Part shown: in pieces, positions 25,352 through 32,378 of the stretch
Layout of the letters: each line of letters opens with the position of its first letter
How positions within the stretch are numbered: the stretch's first letter is position 1
NCBI GenBank assembly: GCA_049965615.1
Contig: JBMFWD010000001.1
Location: 128,874-192,873 of the forward strand
Direction: 5' to 3'
DNA from: Acidobacterium sp049965615
Lineage (GTDB): Bacteria; Acidobacteriota; Terriglobia; Terriglobales; Acidobacteriaceae
DNA: 64,000 nucleotides
Program-made: the position numbers and the translations under genes
The notes under the pieces: model-generated
What the model saw: only the letters and a program-made list of their open reading frames with translations
Databases searched by the model: none
What the model was told of the DNA's origin: nothing

Positions 25352-25669
25352 AGATTCCAGCGCCGCAATCGCCCCGCATTTTCATCGCACGCTTAAAATC
25401 CTTTATCCATGCGGGTTTCATGCATCCTGATCGTGCTTCGCTGCCGCGCTTCCACAACCGCCGCAACCCGCTCCGCCTCAATTGCGCACTCAAACTCGCG
25501 GCCTCCTGCGCGTTCCGTTACGGAAAGAAAAACTTCACAAGCTTGCACAGTACATCAGGAAACACTTGCGCGTAATGGCGAGCCGTTGCATGCTGTTGCT
25601 ATAATCCGCGCGCAGGTAGACATGCGTTCACGGATGCAAATTTGAAGGGAAGCCCGGGAGGGCACACCG
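25352..25669. other. Intergenic region upstream of the H1-like gene
   Basis: 318 bp without a convincing gene. A 78-codon frame (25409-25645, plus) has a Cys/Arg/Ser-rich composition and no ribosome site, and I do not accept it. The stretch contains the TATAAT box at 25600, and the last 50 bp form the leader of the downstream gene. Confidence 0.6.
25600..25605 (+). promoter_or_regulatory. Putative -10 box of the H1-like gene
   Basis: A perfect TATAAT lies 65 bp before the ATG at 25670. The matching -35 region, 17 bp upstream, is poor (GGCGAG), so an activator or an alternative spacing would be needed. Confidence 0.45.
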
Positions 25670-26434
25670 ATGCAGGACCACCAGAAGCTGTACTCGCACA
25701 GCAACAACGAATTCGAACCAGAGTTCGACGAAGCAGACGAAGAAGAACTCGAAAAGGGTTTCCTCGACGAAGAGGAAGAGGAAGAGGAAATCTCGATCTC
25801 CATTTCATCGAGCAACAACATCGACGACGAAGCGGAATACCTGGAACCGGCGCCCGCAAGCGAACCCGCTCCCGAATCGCTGGCCGCTTTCCTCGAAGAG
25901 CCCGCACCGCCCGCTCCCAAAAAGAAGGCTCCGGCAAAAAAGGCGCCTAAGAAAGTCGCGAAGAAGGCTGCGAAGAAAGCAGTGAAAACACCAGCGAAGA
26001 AAGCAGCTAAAAAAGCTGTGAAGAAAGCAGCCAGGAAAGCTGCAAAAAAAGTTCCGGCGAAGAAGGCCGCAGCCAAAAAGGCCCCGGCAAAGAAAGCCGC
26101 CAAGAAGTCTGCCGCGAAGTCCAGCAGTAAGGGTGCTCGCAGCGGCAGCAAGGCTCCCGCCAGAAAGGCGGCAGCCAAAAAGAGCGCCAGCAGTAAAAAA
26201 TCAACAAAACGAGGTACTACTTTGGCAGTCAAAACCGCAACGAAGAAGGCTCCGGCAAAGAAAGCCGCAGCAAAGAAGGCCGCAGTGAAGAAGGCTCCGG
26301 CCAAGAAGGCAGCAGCCAAGAAGGCTCCGGCAAAGAAGGCTGCAGCGAAGAAGACGGCAGCCAAGAAGGCTCCCGCCAAGAAGGCAGCAGCTAAGAAAGC
26401 TCCCGCGAAGAAGGCTGCCGCGAAGAAGAAGTAG
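25670..26434 (+). CDS. Histone H1-like Lys/Ala-rich DNA-binding protein with acidic N-terminus
   Basis: Probable nucleoid-associated protein of 254 residues. Residues 1-~82 are strongly acidic (runs of E and D, then Ser/Ile and Pro/Glu stretches). From residue ~83 to the end it is almost purely Lys, Ala and Pro, in decapeptide-like units of the AAAKKAPAKK type. Two repeat arrays are separated near residues 146-190 by a Ser/Gly/Arg/Thr linker (SSSKGARSGSKAPARKAAA..., then STKRGTTLAVKTATKK). This is the composition of eukaryotic H1 tails and of bacterial H1-like proteins such as AlgP and Hc1/Hc2. GGGAGGG sits 7 nt before the ATG. A strong terminator follows. Confidence 0.85.
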   Translation: MQDHQKLYSHSNNEFEPEFDEADEEELEKGFLDEEEEEEEISISISSSNNIDDEAEYLEPAPASEPAPESLAAFLEEPAPPAPKKKAPAKKAPKKVAKKAAKKAVKTPAKKAAKKAVKKAARKAAKKVPAKKAAAKKAPAKKAAKKSAAKSSSKGARSGSKAPARKAAAKKSASSKKSTKRGTTLAVKTATKKAPAKKAAAKKAAVKKAPAKKAAAKKAPAKKAAAKKTAAKKAPAKKAAAKKAPAKKAAAKKK

Positions 26435-26472
26435 TTCAACAGGCAACGCAGTAATCTGAGGCAAGCAAAAGA

Positions 26473-26497
26473 GCCCGGCAATGCGCCGGGCTTTTTT
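26473..26497. terminator. Intrinsic terminator, probably bidirectional
   Basis: GCCCGGC (26473-26479) pairs with GCCGGGC (26485-26491) around AATGC and is followed by TTTTTT. An AAAAG on the other side gives a shorter T-run for the convergent peroxiredoxin gene. Confidence 0.85.
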
Positions 26498-26514
26498 GCG
26501 TCCAGATTACGCCG

Positions 26515-27072
26515 CTAGAGCGATTTTCGCTTTTCCAGCTCCGCCAGAACCTCCGCGCTGTGCTTCATCGGGTTCACGCCCGTCCACACCTTCGCAATCT
26601 TCCCCTTCGGATCAATCAGGAAGGTAATCCGCTTGTCGAACTTTAACCCCATCAGGTTCGCCAGCACGCCGTATTCCCGGGATACCCGCATCTCTCCGTG
26701 GTCGCTCAGCAGCGTAAAGTGCAGGCTGTCCTTTGTGCAGAACTTCGCGTGGCTTTTCACGCTGTCCACGCTCACGCCCAAAATCGTCGCATGCAGCGCC
26801 TCATACTTGCTCAAATCGCGCTGGAAGTTGTGCGCCTCAATCGTGCAGCCCGAGGTCATGTCCTTTGGATAGAAGTACAGCACCACCCACTGCCCGCGAT
26901 AGCTGCTCAACCGGACCGGCGCGCCCTCCTGGTTGGGCAGCGTAAAGTTGGGAGCCATCTGTCCCACCTGCGGCAGCTTCGCTTTGCCGGCTGCGAATCC
27001 GCGCACCGCCAAACCACCCGTCACCACAAGCACTACGGCAATCAGTAACGCAATCATCTGAAATTTCGTCAT
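26515..27072 (-). CDS. Exported peroxiredoxin, Bcp/PrxQ type
   Basis: Thiol peroxidase that reduces hydrogen or alkyl peroxides; 185 residues. An N-terminal membrane segment or signal (MIALLIAVVLVVTGGLAVRG) places it in the periplasm or at the membrane, unlike cytosolic Bcp. The catalytic motif is YFYPKDMTSGCTIEAHNFQ, with the peroxidatic Cys in SGCT. The usual PrxQ resolving Cys five residues later is His here. One other Cys (KFCTKDSLHF) could resolve the disulfide. AAAGGA lies 9 nt upstream of the ATG. Last gene of the fabZ-lpxA-lpxI minus-strand run. Confidence 0.9.
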   Translation of the reverse strand: MTKFQMIALLIAVVLVVTGGLAVRGFAAGKAKLPQVGQMAPNFTLPNQEGAPVRLSSYRGQWVVLYFYPKDMTSGCTIEAHNFQRDLSKYEALHATILGVSVDSVKSHAKFCTKDSLHFTLLSDHGEMRVSREYGVLANLMGLKFDKRITFLIDPKGKIAKVWTGVNPMKHSAEVLAELEKRKSL

Positions 27073-27129
27073 GGGTCGTGTCCTTTGTCAGCAAGGTCAC
27101 CCCGGCCTGCGGGCGACGCATCTCCATTA

Positions 27130-27981
27130 TCAGGACTCGATTGCAACCATCGCAATGCCGGCCGCGTTGGCCCGCGCCACCACTCCATCCCTGTCAAAAA
27201 TCAGCGTCCGTTTTGCCTCTATCGCCAAACACGTCGCCCCCGCCGACGCCATGGTCTCTATCGTCCGCAGGCCAATCACGGGAACGTCAAACCGCATGTC
27301 CTGCTTCGGCTTGGCCACCTTCACCACCGTAAGCCGTCGAGAGAGCGTGGAAGCCTCATCCTCCAGCGTCCGCATCAGCGCCCCCGCGCGCTCAATCGTC
27401 GCGTCCGTGCCTTCCATCGCCTCCACCGCCACGCAGGCCTGCGCCGCCACCACCACCGTCTGCCCCAGGTCGTAGCCGGCAATCGCCTTGCCCACCTCGC
27501 GGCCGTAGGCAATGTCCTTCTGCTCGTCCTCATCGGGAGCACGTTCCGTGATCACGCCCGCCTCGGCCAGCAGCGGCTCCAGGTAATGCGTCGAAGAAAT
27601 CAGCTCGATCCCCTCATCGCCCAGCACCTTCGCCACCGCGCCCAGCAGCATGTCCGTATTGCGCGTCCGCAAACTCATCAGCAGCTTGGCCAGCCGCCAG
27701 TCCGGCCGAATGCTCGAGAATATCTGCTTGTGCCGCACCTGCCCGGCCATCACCGCGCGCGTCACGCCCTCGGCGTGGAAGGTCTCAATCAGCCGCGACA
27801 ACTCACCCAGCGAAAGCCAATGCACGCGCACGCCCGCATCCGCCGCCGCCCGCGCATTCATCTCCTCGTCCGTCTCTTCCTTGATCGCCGCTACCACCAC
27901 CTCAACGCCGCTCGCTCGCGCCGCCTCCAGCAGCAAAAACGGAAACCGCCCGTTCCCGGCAATCAATCCCAGTCTGTCCAT
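27130..27981 (-). CDS. lpxI: UDP-2,3-diacylglucosamine pyrophosphatase LpxI
   Basis: Lipid A pathway enzyme that hydrolyses UDP-2,3-diacylglucosamine to lipid X; it replaces LpxH in many bacteria. The 283-residue product has the family opening LGLIAGNGRFPFLLLEAARA, the mid-region GVTRAVMAGQVRHKQIF, and the catalytic-domain segments QACVAVEAMEGTDATIERAG, VVKVAKPKQDMRFDVPVIG and GATCLAIEAKRTL. It starts 18 nt after lpxA, the usual fabZ-lpxA-lpxI order. Confidence 0.94.
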   Translation of the reverse strand: MDRLGLIAGNGRFPFLLLEAARASGVEVVVAAIKEETDEEMNARAAADAGVRVHWLSLGELSRLIETFHAEGVTRAVMAGQVRHKQIFSSIRPDWRLAKLLMSLRTRNTDMLLGAVAKVLGDEGIELISSTHYLEPLLAEAGVITERAPDEDEQKDIAYGREVGKAIAGYDLGQTVVVAAQACVAVEAMEGTDATIERAGALMRTLEDEASTLSRRLTVVKVAKPKQDMRFDVPVIGLRTIETMASAGATCLAIEAKRTLIFDRDGVVARANAAGIAMVAIES

Positions 27982-27999
27982 TATCGAAAACCCGCTTGC

Positions 28000-28776
28000 C
28001 TACTTCAGCACGCCCCGCTCTGACCGCTCAATAAACTCCACCAGGTACGCCACATCGTCCGTCGCAATGCCCTCGTCCTTCAGCTTCGCAATCGCCTGCG
28101 ACGTATTCATCTTCCCCGCCAGCAGCAGCCGGTACGCATGTTGAATCGCCTTCAGCCGCGGCCCGTCAAAGCCCCTGCGCTGCAGGCCCACTTTGTTCAG
28201 CCCGTAGGCATGCGTCTCGCGCCTGGCCGAGGTCAACGAGAAGGGCAGCACATCCTGCGTAATCGTCGTGCCGCCGCCCACATAGGCATACCGCCCAATC
28301 GTGCAGAACTGGTGCACCGGGCACAGCGCGCCCACCGTCGCGTAGTCTTCCACAATCACATGCCCGGCCAGCGTCGCCGCGTTTGCCAGGATGCAATGAT
28401 CGCCAATCACGCTGTCGTGCCCAATGTGCGTGTAGGCCATTACCAGGCAGCCGGAACCCACCTTCGTCGTGCCGCCGCCGCCCACCGTGCCGCGGGAAAT
28501 CGTCACGTACTCACGAATCACGTTGTCGTCGCCCAGCGTCACGCCCGTCGGCTCGCCCTTGTACTTCAAGTCCTGCGGAGCAATCCCCACGCACGCAAAC
28601 GAATAGAACCTGTTCCGCGCTCCGGCCTTCAGGTGCCCGTCCAGCACCACATGCGAAACCAGCTCGCACTCCTCGCCCAGCACCACATTCGGCCCCACCG
28701 TGCAGTACGGGCCCACCATGCACGAGGCCGGAACCACCGCGCCCTCAGCCACTATCGCCGTGGGATGAATACTCAC
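28000..28776 (-). CDS. lpxA: Acyl-ACP--UDP-N-acetylglucosamine O-acyltransferase
   Basis: First enzyme of lipid A synthesis. The 258-residue left-handed beta-helix protein starts at the GTG at 28776, giving VSIHPTAIVAEGAVVPAS. Hexapeptide repeats run to about residue 185, including the catalytic-His segment AYTHIGHDSVIGDHCILAN. The C-terminal helical domain has NKVGLQRRGF. The GTG overlaps the fabZ stop (GTGA), so translation is coupled. A longer frame to 28872 overlaps fabZ and has no family similarity. Confidence 0.95.
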   Translation of the reverse strand: MSIHPTAIVAEGAVVPASCMVGPYCTVGPNVVLGEECELVSHVVLDGHLKAGARNRFYSFACVGIAPQDLKYKGEPTGVTLGDDNVIREYVTISRGTVGGGGTTKVGSGCLVMAYTHIGHDSVIGDHCILANAATLAGHVIVEDYATVGALCPVHQFCTIGRYAYVGGGTTITQDVLPFSLTSARRETHAYGLNKVGLQRRGFDGPRLKAIQHAYRLLLAGKMNTSQAIAKLKDEGIATDDVAYLVEFIERSERGVLK

Positions 28777-29300
28777 TCGCCGGTCACCGCTCCCGCTGCT
28801 TCCGCCTCCGGCGTGGCCTCGGCATTCTCCCGCACCTTGGGAATCAGCTGGCACATCACCGTCGCCTCGCACGCCAGCTTGCCGTCCACCATCGCGCGGC
28901 CCTGCATCTTCGCCCGCCGCGGCTTCCAGTTCAGCACGTCGATCTCGATCCGTACCTGGTCGCCGGGCACCACTGGCCGGCGAAACTTCGCCCGCTCAAT
29001 GCTCGTGAACATGATCAGCAGCTTGTCCCGGTCCGGAACCTCAGGCAGCAGCAGCGTACCGCCCGCCTGCGCAATCGCCTCCACCACCAGCACGCCCGGC
29101 ATCACCGGAACCCCTGGAAAATGCCCCAGGAAAAACGGCTCGTTCATGGTGACGTTTTTCAGCGCCACAATGCGCTTCTTCCGCTCGATCTCCACAACGC
29201 GGTCGATCAGCAGGAAAGGATAACGATGCGGCAGGATCTGCATGATCTCCTGCACATTCAATTCCTGGCGGCCTTCAAGTATCTCGGTAAAAATGTCCAT
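28773..29300 (-). CDS. fabZ: 3-hydroxyacyl-[acyl-carrier-protein] dehydratase FabZ
   Basis: Dehydrates beta-hydroxyacyl-ACP in fatty-acid synthesis. The hot-dog fold protein has 175 residues from the ATG at 29300. The catalytic His lies in ILPHRYPFLLIDRV and the catalytic Glu in GHFPGVPVMPGVLVVEAIAQ. The last ~25 residues (Ala/Glu-rich) are an extension beyond the fold. No Shine-Dalgarno is visible, while a TATAAT box lies only 14 bp before the ATG, so the message may be nearly leaderless. An upstream TTG (29309) would add three residues. First gene of fabZ-lpxA-lpxI-(prx). Confidence 0.95.
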   Translation of the reverse strand: MDIFTEILEGRQELNVQEIMQILPHRYPFLLIDRVVEIERKKRIVALKNVTMNEPFFLGHFPGVPVMPGVLVVEAIAQAGGTLLLPEVPDRDKLLIMFTSIERAKFRRPVVPGDQVRIEIDVLNWKPRRAKMQGRAMVDGKLACEATVMCQLIPKVRENAEATPEAEAAGAVTGE

Positions 29301-29313
29301 GGTTCGCAACCGC

Positions 29314-29319
29314 GATTAT
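29314..29319 (-). promoter_or_regulatory. Putative -10 box of the fabZ operon
   Basis: Perfect TATAAT on the minus strand, 14 bp from the fabZ ATG. No good -35 hexamer is seen at 16-18 bp. If it is used, the leader would be under about 10 nt. Confidence 0.4.
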
Positions 29320-29356
29320 AAATCGCCATGCCGCGCCCCCGCGAAAATACGGGTGG

Positions 29357-29383
29357 CCCATTCAAGCCGAAGGCTTGAGTGGG
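29357..29383. repeat. Palindromic repeat A, copy 1
   Basis: CCCATTCAAGCC pairs with GGCTTGAGTGGG around GAA, with one T-G wobble at the fifth pair, a wobble also present in the copies at 41607 and 63872. Confidence 0.8.
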
Positions 29384-29408
29384 GAAAGAAAATGCCAATC
29401 CCGGAACT

Positions 29409-29441
29409 GCTGTCATTCAGAGGCGAAGCCGAAGAATCCCG
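29409..29441 (+). repeat. Repeat B-like element, copy 3
   Basis: GCTGTCATTCAGAG, then GCGAAGC and GAAGAATCCCG. Nearly the same sequence, two bases shorter, occurs at 56505-56535. Both lie close to a type A palindrome. Confidence 0.7.
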
Positions 29442-29633
29442 GCGACGTCTCTTCCGGCAACGCCATCGAAGGTTTCTACCAGAATCCTTCCGAATGTCGT
29501 CGACCTAGGCCGCACCGCACACGCCACCCTGCCGAACTCGAAGAAAATCCCGCCCCCCTCCGACAAGCCGAAGCAACGCGAAGACGCCGCCCCCAATCGG
29601 AATGGCGCGCAACGCGCGCGATCGCCCGTGCGG

Positions 29634-30014
29634 CTAGCACGCCTCATCCACAATCGCCATCATCTCCCGCTCCACATCCGCCGCCAGCGACCCCGTCCTC
29701 TCCAGCCCGCTCGCAGAAAACAGGTCCGTCGGATGCACCATGGCAATCACGCATCCGCCTTCATTGCTGTAGACGGCAATGCGGCAAGGCAGCAGCGTCG
29801 CCGTAGCAGGATTCTCGCCCAGCGCCTGCGCCGCCGCCTGAGGATTGCAGATGTCATACACCCGCACCTCCTGCCCCAGATCAATGCCCTTGTTCCGGAG
29901 CGTGGACGTCATGTCCAGCACACCCAGCACGCCAAACTTGTGCCGCGCCGCCGCCGCCCGCAAAGGCCCATCCACCTCATCCACCGAATAACGAGACTGC
30001 TTCTGATAGATCAT
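29634..30014 (-). CDS. DUF302 domain protein
   Basis: Small protein of 126 residues, start ATG at 30014 with GGAGGG 6 nt upstream; a longer frame to 30134 runs into repeat B1. Family-like segments: YQKQSRYSVDEVDGPLRAA, KFGVLGVLDMTSTLRNKGI, VYDICNPQAAAQAL and LLPCRIAVYSNEGGCVIAM. DUF302 proteins have a small alpha/beta fold and unknown function; some bind metals or small molecules. No signal peptide. It stands alone. Confidence 0.82.
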   Translation of the reverse strand: MIYQKQSRYSVDEVDGPLRAAAARHKFGVLGVLDMTSTLRNKGIDLGQEVRVYDICNPQAAAQALGENPATATLLPCRIAVYSNEGGCVIAMVHPTDLFSASGLERTGSLAADVEREMMAIVDEAC

Positions 30015-30326
30015 GATTTCCCTCCAACAAATCTCAGATGCAGGATGGAAACCAGTAGCACCAACCCCACTAATCCACAGGCCCCCAGAAAAATTGTCAT
30101 TCCGACCGAAGTTGGCTCGCGTCACGCGAGCCAACGCAGCGGAGGAACCTGCAGTTTTGCTCGTATTTACTCATTTGCAAGGAAGATTCTTTCAATACCG
30201 AATAACTCAGCCGACAAGAAACTTACATACGCCTAGTCTGAAGGTGTAATTCCGTCCGTAAGGTGCGGATTCCTTCAATTTGGTGTACTTTGATCATGGA
30301 TTTTCCGATCTTCGAGAAAGAGACTT
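30015..30326. other. Intergenic region at the left edge of the tcmP segment
   Basis: 312 bp. Repeat B copy 1 occupies 30094-30158. From about 30160 base composition shifts visibly toward A+T and stays so to about 32290. No RNA gene or attachment-site duplication was recognised. Confidence 0.65.
30094..30158 (+). repeat. Repeat B, copy 1
   Basis: Conserved left end TTGTCATTCCGACCGAA, a central perfect hairpin (GTTGGCTCGCG 30111-30121 with CGCGAGCCAAC 30125-30135), and right end GCAG..GAGG.A.CTGC.GTTT. The ends match the copy at 44129-44182, while the central stem is different. Confidence 0.75.
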
Positions 30327-31418
30327 ATGTCTAAACGCTTAGATACCGTTTGGGACTTAGATCCCCACACAGCTAAGAAACACGAGATTCTTCGGGCATA
30401 CTTCGAAGCATGGCTTCCGATCATGTCTACATGGAACGGCCGCGTGGTCTATATTGACGGCTTCGCTGGGCCTGGACAGTACAGAAACGGGGAAGACGGC
30501 TCTCCCGCCGTAGTGCTTAAAGCAGCGCGCGATCACACATACGCGAATATTCGTCAATTAGTCTGCATTTTTGTGGAGGATGACCATAGACGCTGTGAAC
30601 ACTTAAAGCAGGTTCTCGGCGAAATACCCAGCCTTCCGTCTCGAATTGAATATCGCATTGTTGAGGGAAAATTTGATCTGCGTCTCGACGACGTTCTCCA
30701 ACTCTTGGATAATCAGGCGAGGGACATGGCACCCAGCTTCGTGTTCATTGATCCCTTCGGCTTCTCGCACACGCCTTTCAAGATTATTCAAAGAATCCTT
30801 GGGAATCCCCGATGTGAAGTACTTGTAAATTTCATGTACGAAGAAGTGAACCGGTTTCTCGGATTGGAACAACACGCGGCTGACTTCGATGCGCTCTTCG
30901 GTACCAGTGATTGGCTGGACGTCCGAGAGAAGTCCGGATCAGTCGAGCGCAGAAAAGCCATCCACGACATTTATCTGCGCCAGTTGAAGACCTGCGCAAA
31001 GTATGTGCATTCCTTCGAGATGCGCAACAGGGGTAACAGCACAGACTATTTTCTATTCTTCGCTACCAATAATTTAAAAGGCCTAGAAAAGATGAAAGAA
31101 GCGATGTGGAGGGTTGATGATACCGGTTCATTTCAGTTCTCAGATCATCGAGACGCGCACGCCTCTATGTACCTCTTCAGTGATCATCCAAATACTGAGC
31201 CCTTGAGAGCATCTGTGGCGAAGACATTTAAGGGGCAACAGATATCAATCGAGAGCTTGAGCGACTGGGTCATCGCTGAGACCGAGTTCCTGCCAAAGCA
31301 TCTTGAAAGACCTGTGTTAGCACGGATGGAAACAGAAGGCTTGCTAACCATCGTGAATCCGTCACCCAGGCGACGTAAGGGTACCTTCTCAGACGGCACG
31401 ATTCTCAAGTTCTCTTGA
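30327..31418 (+). CDS. tcmP: Three-Cys-motif partner protein TcmP
   Basis: Protein of 363 residues matching my knowledge of the TcmP family (three-Cys-motif partner), which co-occurs with Gp37/Gp68 three-Cys proteins; the biochemistry is unknown. Seen: WDLDPHTAKKHEILRAYFEA, then VYIDGFAGPGQYRNGEDGSP, IFVEDDHRRCEHLKQVL and the acidic SFVFIDPFGFSHTPF. The last resembles a methyltransferase-like Rossmann core with a D-P-F/P-Y-type motif. The C-terminal ~60 residues look like a winged helix (LARMETEGLLTIVNP). Its 3' end overlaps the convergent Gp37/Gp68 gene by 30 nt. AT-richer than its neighbours, so probably acquired. Confidence 0.88.
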   Translation: MSKRLDTVWDLDPHTAKKHEILRAYFEAWLPIMSTWNGRVVYIDGFAGPGQYRNGEDGSPAVVLKAARDHTYANIRQLVCIFVEDDHRRCEHLKQVLGEIPSLPSRIEYRIVEGKFDLRLDDVLQLLDNQARDMAPSFVFIDPFGFSHTPFKIIQRILGNPRCEVLVNFMYEEVNRFLGLEQHAADFDALFGTSDWLDVREKSGSVERRKAIHDIYLRQLKTCAKYVHSFEMRNRGNSTDYFLFFATNNLKGLEKMKEAMWRVDDTGSFQFSDHRDAHASMYLFSDHPNTEPLRASVAKTFKGQQISIESLSDWVIAETEFLPKHLERPVLARMETEGLLTIVNPSPRRRKGTFSDGTILKFS

Positions 31419-32168
31419 GGCAGACTGAATAGAGTAAAGCGGCAGATTTACAGGCATTTCGTCGTAGGTTCTGCCTTGAAGCAATCTACCAGTCTTCGAT
31501 TTCTGCCGCCCTCCCCACTGCTTGAAAAAGAACGGGGTCTTAGATCGCCGGCATTGGGTCTGTAAAGATGTAACCCACTCCTCATTCATTGGCCTCGCCC
31601 CGGCACCGCTTTCTCCCCCGACTATGACCCACCGGATGCCTCTCAGGTCGAGCGTACCTAGGTCCTCTAGTAGCGGCTCAACTGAAAGGAATTTCACCCT
31701 TGCCTTGGCTGCTCTCAATTGCGCAATCCGTGGGATTCCATGCTTTTGGTTCTCCACACTGACGCCCCACCATATGTGCGACAAACGCGCAGTAGCCGCA
31801 AGCGGTCCATTGAGAATCTCGGCCATTCTATCCGCGCGCTTCGTCAACACCTGAAACGTATGCCATCTGGCTTGAACCATTACCTTTGCGACTTCAAGAA
31901 TATAATCGGTCGGAATCTTGGGGTGAAACAGATCGCTCATGGAATTCACAAATATGCGCATTGGCGTCTTCCAACGCAACGGCTCGCCCAGCTTCTCAGG
32001 CACCAGCCTCAAATCAAACCCGTGTTCGTATGGATGATTCGGCACGCCCCTAAACCGCTCAGCAAACACTTCCGCATAGCAATGCTTGCAACCCGGGCTG
32101 ACCTTGGTACACCCCCGCACGGGGTTCCATGTTGCATCGGTCCATTCAATAGAGGATTTCTCTGCCAT
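31389..32168 (-). CDS. Phage Gp37/Gp68 family three-Cys-motif protein (DUF5131)
   Basis: 259-residue protein opening SIEWTDATWNPVRGCTKVSP and continuing GCKHCYAEVFAERF. The cysteines fall as CX6CX2C, reminiscent of radical-SAM iron-sulfur sites, and RMLV-type TIM-barrel strands follow (RIFVNSMSDLFH, FQVLTKRADRM, WWGVSVENQ, KFLSVEPLLEDLG, WVIVGGESGAGARP, FFFKQWGG). These are hallmark segments of the Gp37/Gp68 family found in phages and mobile regions. AAAAGG lies 7 nt before the ATG. Known to co-occur with tcmP, here convergent rather than in tandem. Reaction unknown; a nucleotide- or DNA-modifying radical enzyme is a guess. Confidence 0.9.
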   Translation of the reverse strand: MAEKSSIEWTDATWNPVRGCTKVSPGCKHCYAEVFAERFRGVPNHPYEHGFDLRLVPEKLGEPLRWKTPMRIFVNSMSDLFHPKIPTDYILEVAKVMVQARWHTFQVLTKRADRMAEILNGPLAATARLSHIWWGVSVENQKHGIPRIAQLRAAKARVKFLSVEPLLEDLGTLDLRGIRWVIVGGESGAGARPMNEEWVTSLQTQCRRSKTPFFFKQWGGRQKSKTGRLLQGRTYDEMPVNLPLYSIQSASRELENRAV

Positions 32169-32186
32169 ATTTGTGCCTTTTATTCG

Positions 32187-32210
32187 CTAAAGCAGGTTAT
32201 CTCGCTTTAG
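32187..32210 (-). promoter_or_regulatory. Dyad upstream of the Gp37/Gp68 gene
   Basis: CTAAAGC (32187-32193) and GCTTTAG (32204-32210), separated by 10 bp, about 30 bp before the start codon. It may be an operator. No matching dyad was seen before tcmP. Confidence 0.35.
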
Positions 32211-32330
32211 TGCCATTAGCAAGAAAGCATCTTTTCAACAGTACCTGAGTTAGTACTACGCAAGCTAACAACAAAAGGGTTGAGTGACGCGCGCCGTCGT
32301 AGGTCGCCTTGCATCGGTTTCCCCCACCCA

Positions 32331-32363
32331 AAAAAGCCCAGCCCCTGCGGGGCTGGGCTTTTT
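32331..32363. terminator. Bidirectional intrinsic terminator
   Basis: GCCCAGCCCC (32336-32345) pairs with GGGGCTGGGC (32349-32358) around TGC, flanked by A5 and T5 runs. It ends the transaldolase transcript and marks the right edge of the AT-richer segment. Confidence 0.9.
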
Positions 32364-32378
32364 CCCAACTAACAGCGA

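Larger units (their letters stand above)
29301..29633. other. Intergenic region with two repeat elements
   Basis: 333 bp between fabZ and the DUF302 gene. It holds the fabZ -10 box, palindromic repeat A copy 1 (29357-29383) and repeat B copy 3 (29409-29441). Open frames crossing it have no ribosome site or recognisable similarity. Confidence 0.7.

Noticed and set aside
25409..25645. 78-codon frame upstream of the H1-like gene
   Set aside because: No ribosome site, Cys/Arg/Ser-rich junk composition, crosses the TATAAT box.
25555..26481. 308-codon antisense frame over the H1-like gene encoding Phe/Ala/Leu repeats
   Set aside because: It is the exact complement of the Lys/Ala repeats; it looks membrane-like only because AAG/GCC read backwards gives Leu/Phe/Ala codons.
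29379..30236. 285-codon plus-strand frame over the repeat region and DUF302 gene
   Set aside because: Arg/Pro/His-rich, runs through repeats and antisense to a gene with a good ribosome site.
30160..32290. Direct-repeat attachment sites at the edges of the AT-rich segment
   Set aside because: No matching direct repeats and no tRNA or integrase seen; edges coincide with repeat B1 and a terminator instead.
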